Assembly (NCBI GenBank): GCA_015065615.1
Contig: SVPY01000005.1
Span: 1 to 64,000 of the forward strand
Direction: 5' to 3'
Length of the DNA: 64,000 nucleotides
From: Oscillospiraceae bacterium
Lineage (GTDB): Bacteria; Bacillota; Clostridia; Oscillospirales; Acutalibacteraceae
The notes beneath the pieces were generated by a model. That model had not been told where the DNA came from. It made no database searches and saw nothing but the letters and a program-made list of their open reading frames with translations. The number at the start of each line of letters is the position of its first letter. Positions within the stretch are counted from its first letter, which is position 1. The position numbers and the translations under genes are program-made. This document shows positions 37,151 to 45,817 of the stretch, one piece after another.

Positions 37151-38029
37151 TTATTCGATATTCTGAATCTGCTCGCGGATCTTCTCGATTTCAGCCTTAA
37201 TATCAACAACCATATAAGCTATCTCGGAATCGCCCGCCTTTGAGCCGATTGTGTTAGCTTCACGGTTCATTTCCTGAACAAGGAAGTCCATCTTTCTGCC
37301 TATTGCTTCGCTGGACTCTGCGAACTTTCTGAACTGATTTATGTGGCTTCTGAGTCTTACTGTTTCCTCATCAACGGCCACTTTATCAGCAAATATTGCA
37401 GCTTCCGTTAAAATTCTCGTATCGTCGATGCTTCTGTCCTGAAGCACTTCTTTAAGCTTATTTTCAAGCTTTGTTCTGTACTCAATAACTGTAAGAGGAG
37501 ATCTCTCTTCTACTTTTTCAACGATGGAGAGGATTTTGTCAAGACGGGACATTACATCGCCGAATAATCTTTGTCCTTCAACCGCGCGCATATTGATAAA
37601 GCTCTCTATAGCTTTTTCTGCTGCGGCGGAAACAACGTTCCAGATTTTCTCCTCATCCTCGGGCGCTTTATGAATTGAAAGTACGTCGGGATAACGGGAA
37701 ACGGATTCAAAGGTTACGTTGCCGGAAATACCGTGCTTCTCGCCAATCTCTCTGAGCGCAGCTATGTAACCTGCTGCAAGAGAATGGTTAACTACAACCT
37801 GAACATCGCCTTCTTCGTAATTGTCGATAGATACGTACATATCTATCTTGCCGCGGCTTATACGCTTCTGAGCAAAGCTCATAAGTTTTTCTTCAAGGAA
37901 TCCGTAGCCTCTTGTTATACGGGAAGAAAACTCGAAATATTTGTGATTTACGGACTTTATTTCTACTATAATATGATAGCCTTCAATAATTCCGTCAAAA
38001 CGACCGAAACCGGTCATACTCTTTAACAT
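37151..38029 (-). CDS. yicC: YicC/YloC family endoribonuclease
   Basis: A 292-residue protein starting [10 protein letters not shown], the family hallmark, and ending with the DUF1732-type segment [20 protein letters not shown]. YicC-type proteins are endoribonucleases. I set the start at ATG 38029, preceded by GGTGAT, rather than the TTG at 38041. It is first in the long operon running to thiN. Confidence 0.93.
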   Translation of the reverse strand: MLKSMTGFGRFDGIIEGYHIIVEIKSVNHKYFEFSSRITRGYGFLEEKLMSFAQKRISRGKIDMYVSIDNYEEGDVQVVVNHSLAAGYIAALREIGEKHGISGNVTFESVSRYPDVLSIHKAPEDEEKIWNVVSAAAEKAIESFINMRAVEGQRLFGDVMSRLDKILSIVEKVEERSPLTVIEYRTKLENKLKEVLQDRSIDDTRILTEAAIFADKVAVDEETVRLRSHINQFRKFAESSEAIGRKMDFLVQEMNREANTIGSKAGDSEIAYMVVDIKAEIEKIREQIQNIE

Positions 38030-38094
38030 TCTTATCACCAAGCCTTTATAGGCATCCTTTCTGATACTGCCGATGCAATCATCAACATATTTTA

Positions 38095-38123
38095 ATTATA
38101 TCACCCGTAATACAAACAGGCAA
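38095..38123 (-). promoter_or_regulatory. Sigma-A promoter of the yicC-to-thiN operon
   Basis: TTGCCT (38118-38123), 17-bp spacer, TATAAT (38095-38100) with TG at -2. The -35 lies inside the preceding terminator stem. Confidence 0.75.
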
Positions 38124-38158
38124 CAAAAAATTACAATTTTGTAACCTTTTATTGCCTA
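38116..38158 (-). terminator. Long A/T-rich terminator hairpin
   Basis: AGGCAA...TTGCCT outer stem and TTACAA/TTGTAA inner stem with T-rich right arm, downstream of the small gene ending at 38165. Ends the M50-scpA-...-rluB operon. Confidence 0.7.
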
Positions 38159-38164
38159 TAATAT

Positions 38165-38545
38165 TTATTCGTAATGAACTATAAGTAACATTGGTGCAAA
38201 AGCATGGAAAATATCGGTTTTAAAGCCTTTTTTCTTTAAAAAGTCGTTATATAAGTTATTTGCCGTCTCCAGCTTATCGGCGCCGTAATTTTCGCCGTAT
38301 GATGCACCCGAACGCATTAGAGTATCGAGATAGAACTCTTTTTCAAAAGGCATCATATTTTCGCTGTTATAAATCTTAAACTCAAGATAAATTAAAGTAT
38401 CGCCCATAAGCTTTACGGCAACATAACCTAAATCAGCATCGCCTTCTGCCATCATAAGTACTTTTGCAGTTTTATTCGTTTCATTTAAAGAAGCGAGAAT
38501 TTTATTTTCTTTTTCTTGGTCCTTTAAAGGAAGTATCTCTATCAT
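38165..38545 (-). CDS. Unknown protein, possibly a degenerate GNAT-like fold
   Basis: A 126-residue protein not recognised with certainty. It overlaps rluB by 44 bp, so it is translationally tied to it. Pattern LGYVAVKLMGDTLIYLEFKI looks like two antiparallel strands of a GNAT core, and YNDFLKKKGF near the C-terminus resembles the last GNAT strand-helix. The acetyl-CoA loop (Q/R-x-x-G-x-G/A) is missing, so catalysis is doubtful. No signal peptide or membrane helix. Confidence 0.7.
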   Translation of the reverse strand: MIEILPLKDQEKENKILASLNETNKTAKVLMMAEGDADLGYVAVKLMGDTLIYLEFKIYNSENMMPFEKEFYLDTLMRSGASYGENYGADKLETANNLYNDFLKKKGFKTDIFHAFAPMLLIVHYE

Positions 38546-39311
38546 TTTTTGCCTCCGCCATTAAACTTTCGTTTCTGTCCTTTGCTTTCTGTGAAGCTGT
38601 TTTAAGCCTTTTTACCTCTTCGCCCGTAAGCTCTCTGTACTGACCGGGCTGAAGCATACCAAGCTTAACTCCGCCTATGGATATTCTTTTAAGTCTTGCT
38701 ACTTCAAGGCCGAAATACTCGCACATTCTTCTTATCTGTCGGTTTTTACCCTCGTTAAGTACTATTTCAAGCACTACCCTGCCTTTTTCCTGTACCAGCA
38801 CTTTAACGGAAGATGCGGACATAAACTCGCCGTCTACCGTGATACCCACAGCCATCTGAGTAAGAACATCCTCTGTGACACTGGGTCTTACCGTTACTCT
38901 GTATACCTTTGAGACGTGGCCCGAGGGGTGTGAGATCATATTTGCAAAGCCACCGTCATTTGTTAAAAGCAGTAAGCCTTCGGAATCCTTATCAAGCCTT
39001 CCTATGGGGTAAAGCCTTGTATCAATATCATCTATAAGGTCTGCAACGCATTTTCTGTCCTTTTCATCACTCATCGTAGTGATAAAGCCACGGGGTTTAT
39101 GAAGCATAACGTACATCTTTTTACCTTTAGAGAAATTAATTCTCTCACCGTCAACCGTAACGACGTCTCTTTCGGGGTCAACCTTATCGCCTATAGAGGC
39201 AACCCTGCCGTTGACCTTTACCCTGCCCTGCTCGATTATTTCCTCTGCTTTTCGTCTTGATGCCACACCGCAGTCTGCCATCATTTTTTGTAATCTGCAA
39301 TCTTTTGCCAT
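38502..39311 (-). CDS. rluB: rRNA pseudouridine synthase RluB family
   Basis: A 269-residue enzyme. An N-terminal S4 RNA-binding domain (QKMMADCGVASRRKAEEIIEQGRV, residues 7-30) precedes the catalytic Asp motif GRLDKDSEGLLLLTNDG and the GKNRQIRRMCEYFGL box. A basic tail ends in GPRKRK. By homology it modifies 23S rRNA helix 89. It lies near scpA and scpB, the usual scpAB-rluB order, with three genes inserted. Confidence 0.94.
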   Translation of the reverse strand: MAKDCRLQKMMADCGVASRRKAEEIIEQGRVKVNGRVASIGDKVDPERDVVTVDGERINFSKGKKMYVMLHKPRGFITTMSDEKDRKCVADLIDDIDTRLYPIGRLDKDSEGLLLLTNDGGFANMISHPSGHVSKVYRVTVRPSVTEDVLTQMAVGITVDGEFMSASSVKVLVQEKGRVVLEIVLNEGKNRQIRRMCEYFGLEVARLKRISIGGVKLGMLQPGQYRELTGEEVKRLKTASQKAKDRNESLMAEAKNDRDTSFKGPRKRK

Positions 39312-39327
39312 AAAATGAACCTTTCGT

Positions 39328-40362
39328 TTAAATTCCTATATTTCTTGATTCAATAACCTTTCCGTTTAATATATAGTCAACTCTGCCGCAACCATTTAAA
39401 TTTTCATTATAAACGAACCTGGGCAGATATATTTTCTCTTCTATTTCTCCGCTGAAGAAATAATAAATATCATCACTTTTTTCTAATTTAAGGTCAACTC
39501 TTTTACCTTCAGCCGTAATAACGGAAAATCTTTTATTTTTAACGCTGTAGCTTTCTCTTTTCTCAAAAGCTGAATCATAAAGAAAGATATGATCGTTCCA
39601 GTCATCGGGAGCGTTTAAAGTGACCGCTATTAAAAAACTTTGATCCCTTTCAAGAGCTGATACAAGGCATCTTCCCGATTTCGTTGTAAAACCCGTTTTT
39701 ACACCTGTGCAGCCCTCAAGCATACTTAAAAGCTTATTGTGGTTTTTTAAATATACGGTAATATTACTTTTGCTTTCGGCAGAATAGTAACTGACACTCA
39801 TCTTCTCGGAAGAGGCAACACTTTTAAAAAGCTCGTTTTCCATAGCTGCAGAAGCAAGCTTCGCCATATCTTTCGCCGTTGAATAATGATTTTCACTGTC
39901 AAGACCCGACGGAGTTACAAAAGAAGTATTTTCAAGAGATAATTCCTTTGCCTTTTTATTCATAAGCTTTGAAAAAGCTTCAAGATCTCCCGATACAGCA
40001 AAAGCTGCGGTATTTGCTGCGTCGTTACCGGAGGCCAGAAGCATTCCGATAATAAGCATATCGAGAGTTATCCTATCCCCTTCTTTTAAACCTAAAGCGG
40101 AGCCTTCCACTTTTACCATTTCGCCCGTTACTTCTACCTCTTTGTTGCCGTATTTCTCAATGTATTCGGCACAGAGAAGGGACGTCATTATTTTTGTTGT
40201 ACTCGCCATAGGAAGCTTAATATCGCCGTTTTCTTCCGATATAAAGGAATCTGTTAAAGGGTCGTAAACCGCGTAAGCTTCAGCGGAAACAGCGTAGGAC
40301 TCAATAAAAGTAAAAGATACCGTAAAAACAAAAACAAAGAAAAAAGCAATATATTTTTTCAG
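39328..40362 (-). CDS. dacF: D-alanyl-D-alanine carboxypeptidase (DacF/S11 family), CTG start
   Basis: A 344-residue penicillin-binding S11 peptidase. Opening at the first ATG (40209) would leave the catalytic SxxK box (STTK) at residue 3 and remove the signal peptide. Reading in frame to a CTG at 40360-40362 restores a signal sequence (KKYIAFFFVFVFTV...AVSAEAYA) and the conserved AVYDPLTDSFIS. GGGGG lies 7 nt upstream. SGN (LLASGNDA) and KTGFTTKSG boxes are intact. Exported, acts on peptidoglycan; DacF-type enzymes act in spore cortex. Follows gerW. Confidence 0.88.
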   Translation of the reverse strand: MKKYIAFFFVFVFTVSFTFIESYAVSAEAYAVYDPLTDSFISEENGDIKLPMASTTKIMTSLLCAEYIEKYGNKEVEVTGEMVKVEGSALGLKEGDRITLDMLIIGMLLASGNDAANTAAFAVSGDLEAFSKLMNKKAKELSLENTSFVTPSGLDSENHYSTAKDMAKLASAAMENELFKSVASSEKMSVSYYSAESKSNITVYLKNHNKLLSMLEGCTGVKTGFTTKSGRCLVSALERDQSFLIAVTLNAPDDWNDHIFLYDSAFEKRESYSVKNKRFSVITAEGKRVDLKLEKSDDIYYFFSGEIEEKIYLPRFVYNENLNGCGRVDYILNGKVIESRNIGI

Positions 40363-40367
40363 GATAA

Positions 40368-40414
40368 ATCCCCCTTTACGTTCATATATTTATATCTATG
40401 AAGATAAGGGGGAT
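40368..40414 (-). promoter_or_regulatory. Hairpin sequestering the dacF ribosome binding site
   Basis: ATCCCCCTT (40406-40414) is complementary to AAGGGGGAT (40368-40376), which is the dacF ribosome binding site. An inner stem TTCATA/TATGAA (40397-40402 and 40381-40386) extends the structure. No U-run follows, so it is not a terminator. Translation control is inferred. Confidence 0.6.
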
Positions 40415-40426
40415 TATATTATTGAA

Positions 40427-40834
40427 TTAAATGTTTTCTTCCTGAGCCTCAGCTTTTTCGGGCTTGAGAGTTGTGATAAGGTTGCCTATCTTATCAACAA
40501 CATCGGGAACAGTCTGGATAACTCTGTCAACGGAGCTTGTGAAGGGTTCGATCTGGAGGATTCTTACACTGCCGTTTGCAATTACCAAAAATGCAATGGG
40601 AGTAATTGTGATGCCTGCGCCGGAACCGCCTGCAAAAAGACCGCCCTGAGGAGCGTGAGATGAAGGAATGTCGGAACCGCCTGAAGCGAAGCCGCAGTTA
40701 ACCGTACAGATCGGGATAACCGTTGTACCGTCAGGTGTTGTAACAGGTTTACCCAGAACTGTGTTTACGTCTACCATTTCCTTTATTTTTTCCATAGATA
40801 CGCCGATAATGTTATTTACGTTGTTTGCGCTCAT
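40427..40834 (-). CDS. ytfJ: GerW/YtfJ family sporulation protein
   Basis: 135 residues. The family core TVLGKPVTTPDGTTVIPI (residues 25-42), the glycine-rich FAGGSGAGITITPIAFLVI and SVRILQI match GerW/YtfJ, a spore protein needed for normal germination in Bacillus. It overlaps the DUF2953 gene by 4 bp, the usual pair. Confidence 0.93.
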   Translation of the reverse strand: MSANNVNNIIGVSMEKIKEMVDVNTVLGKPVTTPDGTTVIPICTVNCGFASGGSDIPSSHAPQGGLFAGGSGAGITITPIAFLVIANGSVRILQIEPFTSSVDRVIQTVPDVVDKIGNLITTLKPEKAEAQEENI

Positions 40835-41472
40835 AATTTACTTCCTTTCTGAAAATCAATTATATATTTAATTACAGTTTTTACTAAGGGGAACGCCGCG
40901 CCCAATACGAATATGGGGCGGATATAAACTTCAGCAGTACATATAACTTTAGATTCACTTAAGTTATAGTCAGCATCCACGGTTACCTTCGGCTTTTTGG
41001 GTGATTTGCATATCTTCTTTATCAGCGTTACCGCAGGATAAATCACAGAGCAGGCTTTTCCGTACTCTATTGCTACTTCGCTTGCGTTACTGCCTCCCGT
41101 AACCGCATAAAGGTCAAGCTCTTTTATTCTTATCTTTTTAAGTATATTGAAAACCATCTTTGACGTGGTCTTTAATATATCCCCAAGAATTGCCATTATA
41201 CCGCCGAAGCCCTTATATTTAAGATAAGCTTTTAATTTAAGCACCATTTTGTTGGGCTTTTTATCTTTGGGCTTTTCTTCTTCCTTAGGCTTTTCCTTCG
41301 GTTTTTCTTCCTTTGGCTTTGGCTCTTTCGGTTTCATTTTCTTTGAATCGATAAAAAGAAATCTGAAATTAATTTTTACTTCCTCTGAATATTCAACCGA
41401 GAAATAAAGGGGCATACACAAGATAAGTACTATCAATGCAATTATACCACATAAAACGTATAAAGCAATCAC
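40831..41472 (-). CDS. DUF2953 membrane protein
   Basis: A 213-residue protein: one N-terminal membrane helix (residues 1-22), a Lys-Glu-Pro linker with KPKEEKPKEKPKEEEKP (about 48-75), and a C-terminal DUF2953 domain with GGSNASEVAIEYGKACSVIYP. Unknown function; it commonly precedes ytfJ in sporulating Firmicutes, as here. Confidence 0.88.
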   Translation of the reverse strand: MIALYVLCGIIALIVLILCMPLYFSVEYSEEVKINFRFLFIDSKKMKPKEPKPKEEKPKEKPKEEEKPKDKKPNKMVLKLKAYLKYKGFGGIMAILGDILKTTSKMVFNILKKIRIKELDLYAVTGGSNASEVAIEYGKACSVIYPAVTLIKKICKSPKKPKVTVDADYNLSESKVICTAEVYIRPIFVLGAAFPLVKTVIKYIIDFQKGSKL

Positions 41473-41491
41473 TTAATTTCTCTCCTATAAA

Positions 41492-42046
41492 TTATTCTGA
41501 AATTTTTTCGCTTTCTATGCTGTTTTCTTCCGTTTCGTTTTCGGGAAGCTTCGGTAAAAAGGATAAATCCTCAAGACTGAAGCATCTCAAGAAGTTTTCC
41601 GTAATTCCGTAAAGCAGAGGTCTGCCGGGAAGCTCGAGCCTTCCTCTCTCCTCAATAAGTTCACGCTGAATAAGAGTACTGATAACACCTGAACAGTCAA
41701 CTCCTCTTACCTGCTCAACGTAAGCTTTTGTAACAGGCTCGTTGTAAGCTACCAATGCAAGAACCTCCATAGCTGCAGGTGAAAGCGGCGTGTTCTTTTT
41801 TAGGCTTAATATTTTCTGAATGCTTTTTATGTATTCGGGATTGGAGCAAAACTGCAATCCGCCGCCGATCTTAAGCAGATTTATACCGCTTTTGGGCGTA
41901 TTGTATTTTTCTAAAAGTAATTTTTCGGCTTCAAGGTAAAGCTCCTCTGATATATCAAGTGCTTCTATGATTTTTTCTGCAGGTACTATTTCTCCCGAAG
42001 CGAAAACCACTGCCTCGATTTCGCCAATAATTTCGTTTGCTTTCAT
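41492..42046 (-). CDS. scpB: Segregation and condensation protein B
   Basis: A 184-residue winged-helix kleisin partner of SMC. EIIGEIEAVVFASGEIV at the N-terminus, SPAAMEVLALVAYNEPVTKAYVEQVRG in the middle and GRPLLYGITENFLRCFSLEDL at the end match ScpB. Overlap-free pair with scpA, 11 nt apart. Confidence 0.96.
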   Translation of the reverse strand: MKANEIIGEIEAVVFASGEIVPAEKIIEALDISEELYLEAEKLLLEKYNTPKSGINLLKIGGGLQFCSNPEYIKSIQKILSLKKNTPLSPAAMEVLALVAYNEPVTKAYVEQVRGVDCSGVISTLIQRELIEERGRLELPGRPLLYGITENFLRCFSLEDLSFLPKLPENETEENSIESEKISE

Positions 42047-42057
42047 TTATAAATCCT

Positions 42058-42756
42058 TTACACAAGATGCAGTATCACATCTTCTTTTTCTTCATCTATT
42101 CTTATTTTTTTCTCTTTAATAAGCTCCAGCACCGCTAAAAAAGCAGCCACTCGTTCGGAACTGTCGTGCTTTGTTGCAAAAAATTCTTCCAGATTGATTT
42201 TTTTATCTCTGCTAAGAGCCTCGAAAATAACAGAGACCTGAGAGGAAACGGAAACGAACCTTCTTACTACCAGTTCATTGAACCTCTCTTCCTTTGGAGG
42301 TAAAAATCTTTTTCCTCTGCCTGCTGCATTCATATAAGCTTTCAGTAAAAGCTCCGGCGGGTGATTCAAACTGTAACGCATATCCACAGGAATTTTTTCC
42401 GGTTCTCTTACCATTCTGTTAAAATTCATCATCTGAGAGAGAAGCGCTGCAATTTCCTTGCACTGTTTATATTCAAGAAGCTGACCTGTAAGCTCTCTTT
42501 TTAATTCCTTCTCCTCTTCCTCATGCTTGGGAAGAAGGGATACCGTTTTAATATGAACAAGCCTTGCCGCCATTTCAAGAAATTCACTTGCTATGTCCAT
42601 ATCGTACTGCTTCATCAATTCGATCTGCTCTATATACTGCTCAAGAAGAAGAGAAATTTCAATATCGCAGATATTCATCTTATTTTTTGAGATAAGGGTA
42701 AGCAGTACGTCTAAAGGACCTTCGAAATCCTGCACTTTATACTGTAATACTTCCAT
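42058..42756 (-). CDS. scpA: Segregation and condensation protein A
   Basis: A 232-residue kleisin. YKVQDFEGPLDVLLTLISKNKMNICDI at the N-terminus is the SMC-neck-binding segment; EFLEMAARLVHIKTVSLLP and the C-terminal winged helix (FLAVLELIKEKKIRI) follow. It bridges SMC heads in chromosome organisation. It starts 1 nt after the M50 gene. Confidence 0.96.
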   Translation of the reverse strand: MEVLQYKVQDFEGPLDVLLTLISKNKMNICDIEISLLLEQYIEQIELMKQYDMDIASEFLEMAARLVHIKTVSLLPKHEEEEKELKRELTGQLLEYKQCKEIAALLSQMMNFNRMVREPEKIPVDMRYSLNHPPELLLKAYMNAAGRGKRFLPPKEERFNELVVRRFVSVSSQVSVIFEALSRDKKINLEEFFATKHDSSERVAAFLAVLELIKEKKIRIDEEKEDVILHLV

Positions 42757-43452
42757 TTAAATAACTCCAAAAAGCTTATAAGGTAAAGCAGCAAGATCGA
42801 AAATTCCGTTATAAACAATATTTTCAAGGTAATTAAGAGGTGTACTGAGCACGCCTGTAAAAAGTAAAACGAAAAGCACCATTGTGATTATCTGCTGGTA
42901 CTGATAGTAGTAGCGTAATATCCTGTCCCCTAAAAATGCCATTAAAATCTTTGAGCCGTCAAGAGGCGGAATGGGAAGAAGGTTAAATACCGCAAGACCT
43001 ATATTTACAATAACGTAGTACTCTAAAAAATAATAAATAAAAATCACGAAATCATTATAAGGCGCAAAAATAAATATAGGTATAAGAATACACATACCGA
43101 CAAAAGCGGCTAAAAGATTTGAAAGAGGTCCTGCCAAAGCAACTATAGCCATATCCCTTTTGGGATTTTTAAAATTGCGCGGGTTTACCTGCACGGGTTT
43201 TGCCCAGCCGAAACCGAAAAGCAAAAGAGCCAAAGCGCCCATAGGGTCAATACTTGCAAGAGGATTGAGTGTGAGGCGCTTATCCCACTTAGGTGTGTTG
43301 TCGCCGAGTTTAACGGCGATTAATCCGTGAGCACATTCGTGAAGAGGTAAAATACAAATTATAACAAACAACACAGATAAAACCTGAGCCACCAGAGAGG
43401 TAAAATCCACTGATGCACCCGAAAAAATCTGTCGAATTGCACTAATAATCAT
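42757..43452 (-). CDS. Site-2 protease family M50 metalloprotease (YwhC-like)
   Basis: A 231-residue membrane protease with zinc motif HECAHG (residues 40-45), four or more hydrophobic segments and the second ligand motif LPIPPLDGSKIL. Unlike the SpoIVFB-like protein at 19.2 kb it has the standard LDG motif. It is the conserved neighbour of scpA in Firmicutes. The substrate is unknown. Confidence 0.92.
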   Translation of the reverse strand: MIISAIRQIFSGASVDFTSLVAQVLSVLFVIICILPLHECAHGLIAVKLGDNTPKWDKRLTLNPLASIDPMGALALLLFGFGWAKPVQVNPRNFKNPKRDMAIVALAGPLSNLLAAFVGMCILIPIFIFAPYNDFVIFIYYFLEYYVIVNIGLAVFNLLPIPPLDGSKILMAFLGDRILRYYYQYQQIITMVLFVLLFTGVLSTPLNYLENIVYNGIFDLAALPYKLFGVI

Positions 43453-43475
43453 TAAATCGTCTCCTTTTCTTTCAA

Positions 43476-43504
43476 AGTATAATACAAATTGAGAAAAAAC
43501 TCAA
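43476..43504 (-). promoter_or_regulatory. Sigma-A promoter of the M50-scpA-scpB operon
   Basis: TTGAGT (43499-43504), 17-bp spacer, TATACT (43476-43481) on the minus strand, about 25 nt before the start at 43452. Confidence 0.75.
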
Positions 43505-43521
43505 TTACTTTCAAAAAAAAC

Positions 43522-43550
43522 TTGCATTTATTTAAAATATCTGTTACAAT
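43522..43550 (+). promoter_or_regulatory. Sigma-A promoter of rpmB
   Basis: TTGCAT (43522-43527), 17-bp spacer, TACAAT (43545-43550), divergent to the M50 promoter. Confidence 0.85.
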
Positions 43551-43594
43551 ATTGAGCGTTGCAAATGCATTTGAACCTAAGGAGGTGCAGTAAA

Positions 43595-43783
43595 ATGGCA
43601 AAATGTGAAATTTGCGGTAAGGATGTTTCCTTCGGTATTAAGGTTTCTCATTCACACAGACGTTCTAACAGAACATGGAAGCCCAACATCAGAAGAGTAA
43701 AGGCTATTGTAAACGGTACACCCACTCGTGTATACGCCTGCACACGTTGCTTACGTTCCGGTAAAGTTACAAGAGCAATCTGA
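43595..43783 (+). CDS. rpmB: 50S ribosomal protein L28
   Basis: 62 residues starting MAKCEICGKDVSFGIKVSHS. It has a zinc-binding (C+) form with Cys4 and Cys7 plus CTRC near the end, and SHSHRRSNRTWKPNIRRVK in the core. AAGGAGGTG precedes ATG 43595; an earlier in-frame ATG is not used. Alone on the plus strand with promoter and terminator. Confidence 0.97.
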   Translation: MAKCEICGKDVSFGIKVSHSHRRSNRTWKPNIRRVKAIVNGTPTRVYACTRCLRSGKVTRAI

Positions 43784-43799
43784 TTTAGTAAGAAATTTC

Positions 43800-43830
43800 G
43801 GGAACCGAATTTGGTTCCCTTTTTTCTTTT
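43800..43830 (+). terminator. Intrinsic terminator of rpmB
   Basis: GGGAACC/GGTTCCC stem (43800-43806, 43813-43819), 6-nt loop, T6 then TTTTT. Confidence 0.93.
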
Positions 43831-44724
43831 TTACGGATCTTTTTTATAACTGAATTTATCTTCTTTAAAGTCGCTTATATTTAAAGCGGCTTTTATTTTT
43901 ACTGCGTTTCTAAAATCCTCGGGGAATTCACTTAATACTTCTATGTTTTTTCCTATGGCAGAATTATTTACACGGCACACACCGCAGTGAAGCGCCTGAC
44001 GTAATATTTTATCCTGTTTCCCGCCGTAGAGATCGTCGCCAAGTAAAGGGTGCCCTATATACGAAAAATGCACGCGTATCTGGTGAGTTCTGCCTGTATG
44101 GATCTTTACTTTTACGAGGCTGTTTTCACCGTCAAAAAGAATTCTTTCAAATTCGCTTACAGCCTCCTGCCCACCGAAACCGCAGCGCCTTTTAATTACG
44201 CTTCCCTCTTCAAGGGATATAGGTTCATTTATAATCCCACAGGGCGGTACTTCACCGTGGCAAACGGCATAATAAAGTTTATTTATCTTAGTTCCCTGCA
44301 TAATAAGGGAATTCTTTGCAAGCAGTAATGTGCCGCTCGTATTCTTATCGAGCCTATAAAAGGGTCTGAAAGTAAAATTCGGGTATAAAGCGCCAAGTGT
44401 ATCACATATATTATTCTCTTCTTTACCGCTTTTATATACCGTTGTAAAAGCGGGCTTATTAAAAACAATATAGTCTTCGTCCTGATAAAGTATATTATAA
44501 GGGATAAGTGCCTGATTGAGAAACTGAGAATCCTCAACGCAGACACTTAATATATCGCCTTTTTTTAAAATATCTACAGTACGAATCTTATTTCCGTTTA
44601 AAGTTAATCCGCCTTCTGTATTTTTTAGCTCAATTATACTTCTCGTGGAAATATTCAGATGCTTTTTCAGATAATCCTTTACGCTGATACTTTCGTTTTG
44701 AACAGTAAATTCAACAGTTCTCAT
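43831..44724 (-). CDS. RluA-family pseudouridine synthase
   Basis: A 297-residue protein. An N-terminal S4-like segment (VKDYLKKHLNISTRSIIELK) is followed by the catalytic RLDKNTSGTLLLAKN (Asp nucleophile), IKIHTGRTHQIRVHF and HPLLGDDLYGG. RluA/RluD family; the target RNA cannot be assigned. It overlaps the prenyl synthase by 4 bp (ATGA) and ends the spoIIIA-nusB-xse transcription unit. Confidence 0.93.
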   Translation of the reverse strand: MRTVEFTVQNESISVKDYLKKHLNISTRSIIELKNTEGGLTLNGNKIRTVDILKKGDILSVCVEDSQFLNQALIPYNILYQDEDYIVFNKPAFTTVYKSGKEENNICDTLGALYPNFTFRPFYRLDKNTSGTLLLAKNSLIMQGTKINKLYYAVCHGEVPPCGIINEPISLEEGSVIKRRCGFGGQEAVSEFERILFDGENSLVKVKIHTGRTHQIRVHFSYIGHPLLGDDLYGGKQDKILRQALHCGVCRVNNSAIGKNIEVLSEFPEDFRNAVKIKAALNISDFKEDKFSYKKDP

Positions 44725-45596
44725 TTTTCGCGGTTAATAAGCTTAAGCGCATATTCTTTAAGGCATCCTGTGCCGTTTTCAAATGCATCAAGCGCGTTTA
44801 CCGCTTCCTCGGTAAACTGCTCTACAAGAATCTGCGCGCCGCCAAGGCCGTAAAGGGAAACGTAGTTGAATCTGTCGTTCTTTTCATCGATACCTACGTT
44901 TTTGCCGAGAGTTGTGGGGTCACCCGTAACATCAAGGATATCGTCGCGAATCTGGAATGCCATACCCAAGCCCTGAGCATAACTTTCAGCGGCTTTTATC
45001 TGCTTTTCACTGCCGCCTGCTGCAATAACACCCATAATACAGCCGGCTTTTAAAAGAGCTACAGTCTTGCCGTTTACCATTTCGTAAAGCTCGTTTTCTT
45101 TCGTTATTTTGCCTGCAGACATTACGTCTATACACTGACCGCCTACCATACCCGTTACGCCTGCGTATTTACTAAGGATAAAAGCAGCTCTTGCGGCTTT
45201 TTCGTAACCAACGGCTTTTACGGCGTCATCGCAAAGGCAGATTTCAAAAGCTAAGGTCAAAAGTCCGTCGCCTGCAAGCAACGCGATATCCTCGCCGTAA
45301 ACAATGTGGTTTGCATCCTTACCTCTTCTCATATCGTCGTCATCCATTAAAGGAAGGTCATCGTGAATAAGAGAATAGGTATGTACCATTTCGCAAGCTA
45401 CAGCAAAAGGAAGCGCGGCTTCGGCTGTACCGCCTGAAGCTTCCGCAAACATTAAAGTAAGGGTGGGTCTCACTCTTTTGCCTGCATCAAGAAGACTGTA
45501 TCTCATAGCTTCAAAAACTCTGTTCATATAAGGAGAGTGAGGCTGAGAAGTATATTTATCAAGGGCTTTTTCTAAAATTTCCAAATAATTTTTCAT
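44721..45596 (-). CDS. ispA: Polyprenyl synthetase (farnesyl/geranyl diphosphate synthase)
   Basis: A 291-residue trans-prenyl transferase. First Asp-rich motif HDDLPLMDDDDMRRGK, second DDILDVTGD, and VGGQCIDVMSAG are present. It chains isopentenyl diphosphate in the cytoplasm for isoprenoids. Start set at ATG 45596, which has AAAGGATG 8 nt upstream, rather than 45614. The xseB-ispA order is conserved in Firmicutes. Confidence 0.95.
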   Translation of the reverse strand: MKNYLEILEKALDKYTSQPHSPYMNRVFEAMRYSLLDAGKRVRPTLTLMFAEASGGTAEAALPFAVACEMVHTYSLIHDDLPLMDDDDMRRGKDANHIVYGEDIALLAGDGLLTLAFEICLCDDAVKAVGYEKAARAAFILSKYAGVTGMVGGQCIDVMSAGKITKENELYEMVNGKTVALLKAGCIMGVIAAGGSEKQIKAAESYAQGLGMAFQIRDDILDVTGDPTTLGKNVGIDEKNDRFNYVSLYGLGGAQILVEQFTEEAVNALDAFENGTGCLKEYALKLINREK

Positions 45597-45622
45597 TTTA
45601 AAGCATCCTTTCATTTCTGTTT

Positions 45623-45817
45623 TTATTCATCAAAGGTTTTTACGTTATCCGTAATCTCTGTAACCCGCTGTTCAGCTTTTTTTAAATAATCGTAGCACTG
45701 TGCAGATATTTTGGAGCCTTCTTCAAAAAGCTTTAAGCTTTCGTCTAAAGAAAGCTCACTGCTGTTTAAGGCATCTACTATCTCTTTGAGTCTTCTGAGT
45801 GAATCTTCAATTTTCAT
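45623..45817 (-). CDS. xseB: Exodeoxyribonuclease VII small subunit
   Basis: A 64-residue helical protein: EDSLRRLKEIVDALNSSELSLDESLKLFEEG is the XseB signature. Overlaps xseA by 11 bp, so translated with it; together they form the exonuclease VII complex that degrades single-stranded DNA. Confidence 0.95.
   Translation of the reverse strand: MKIEDSLRRLKEIVDALNSSELSLDESLKLFEEGSKISAQCYDYLKKAEQRVTEITDNVKTFDE

Noticed and set aside
39328-40209. dacF as an N-terminally truncated pseudogene
   Set aside because: The missing signal peptide and conserved N-terminus are encoded in frame upstream from a CTG codon with a ribosome binding site.
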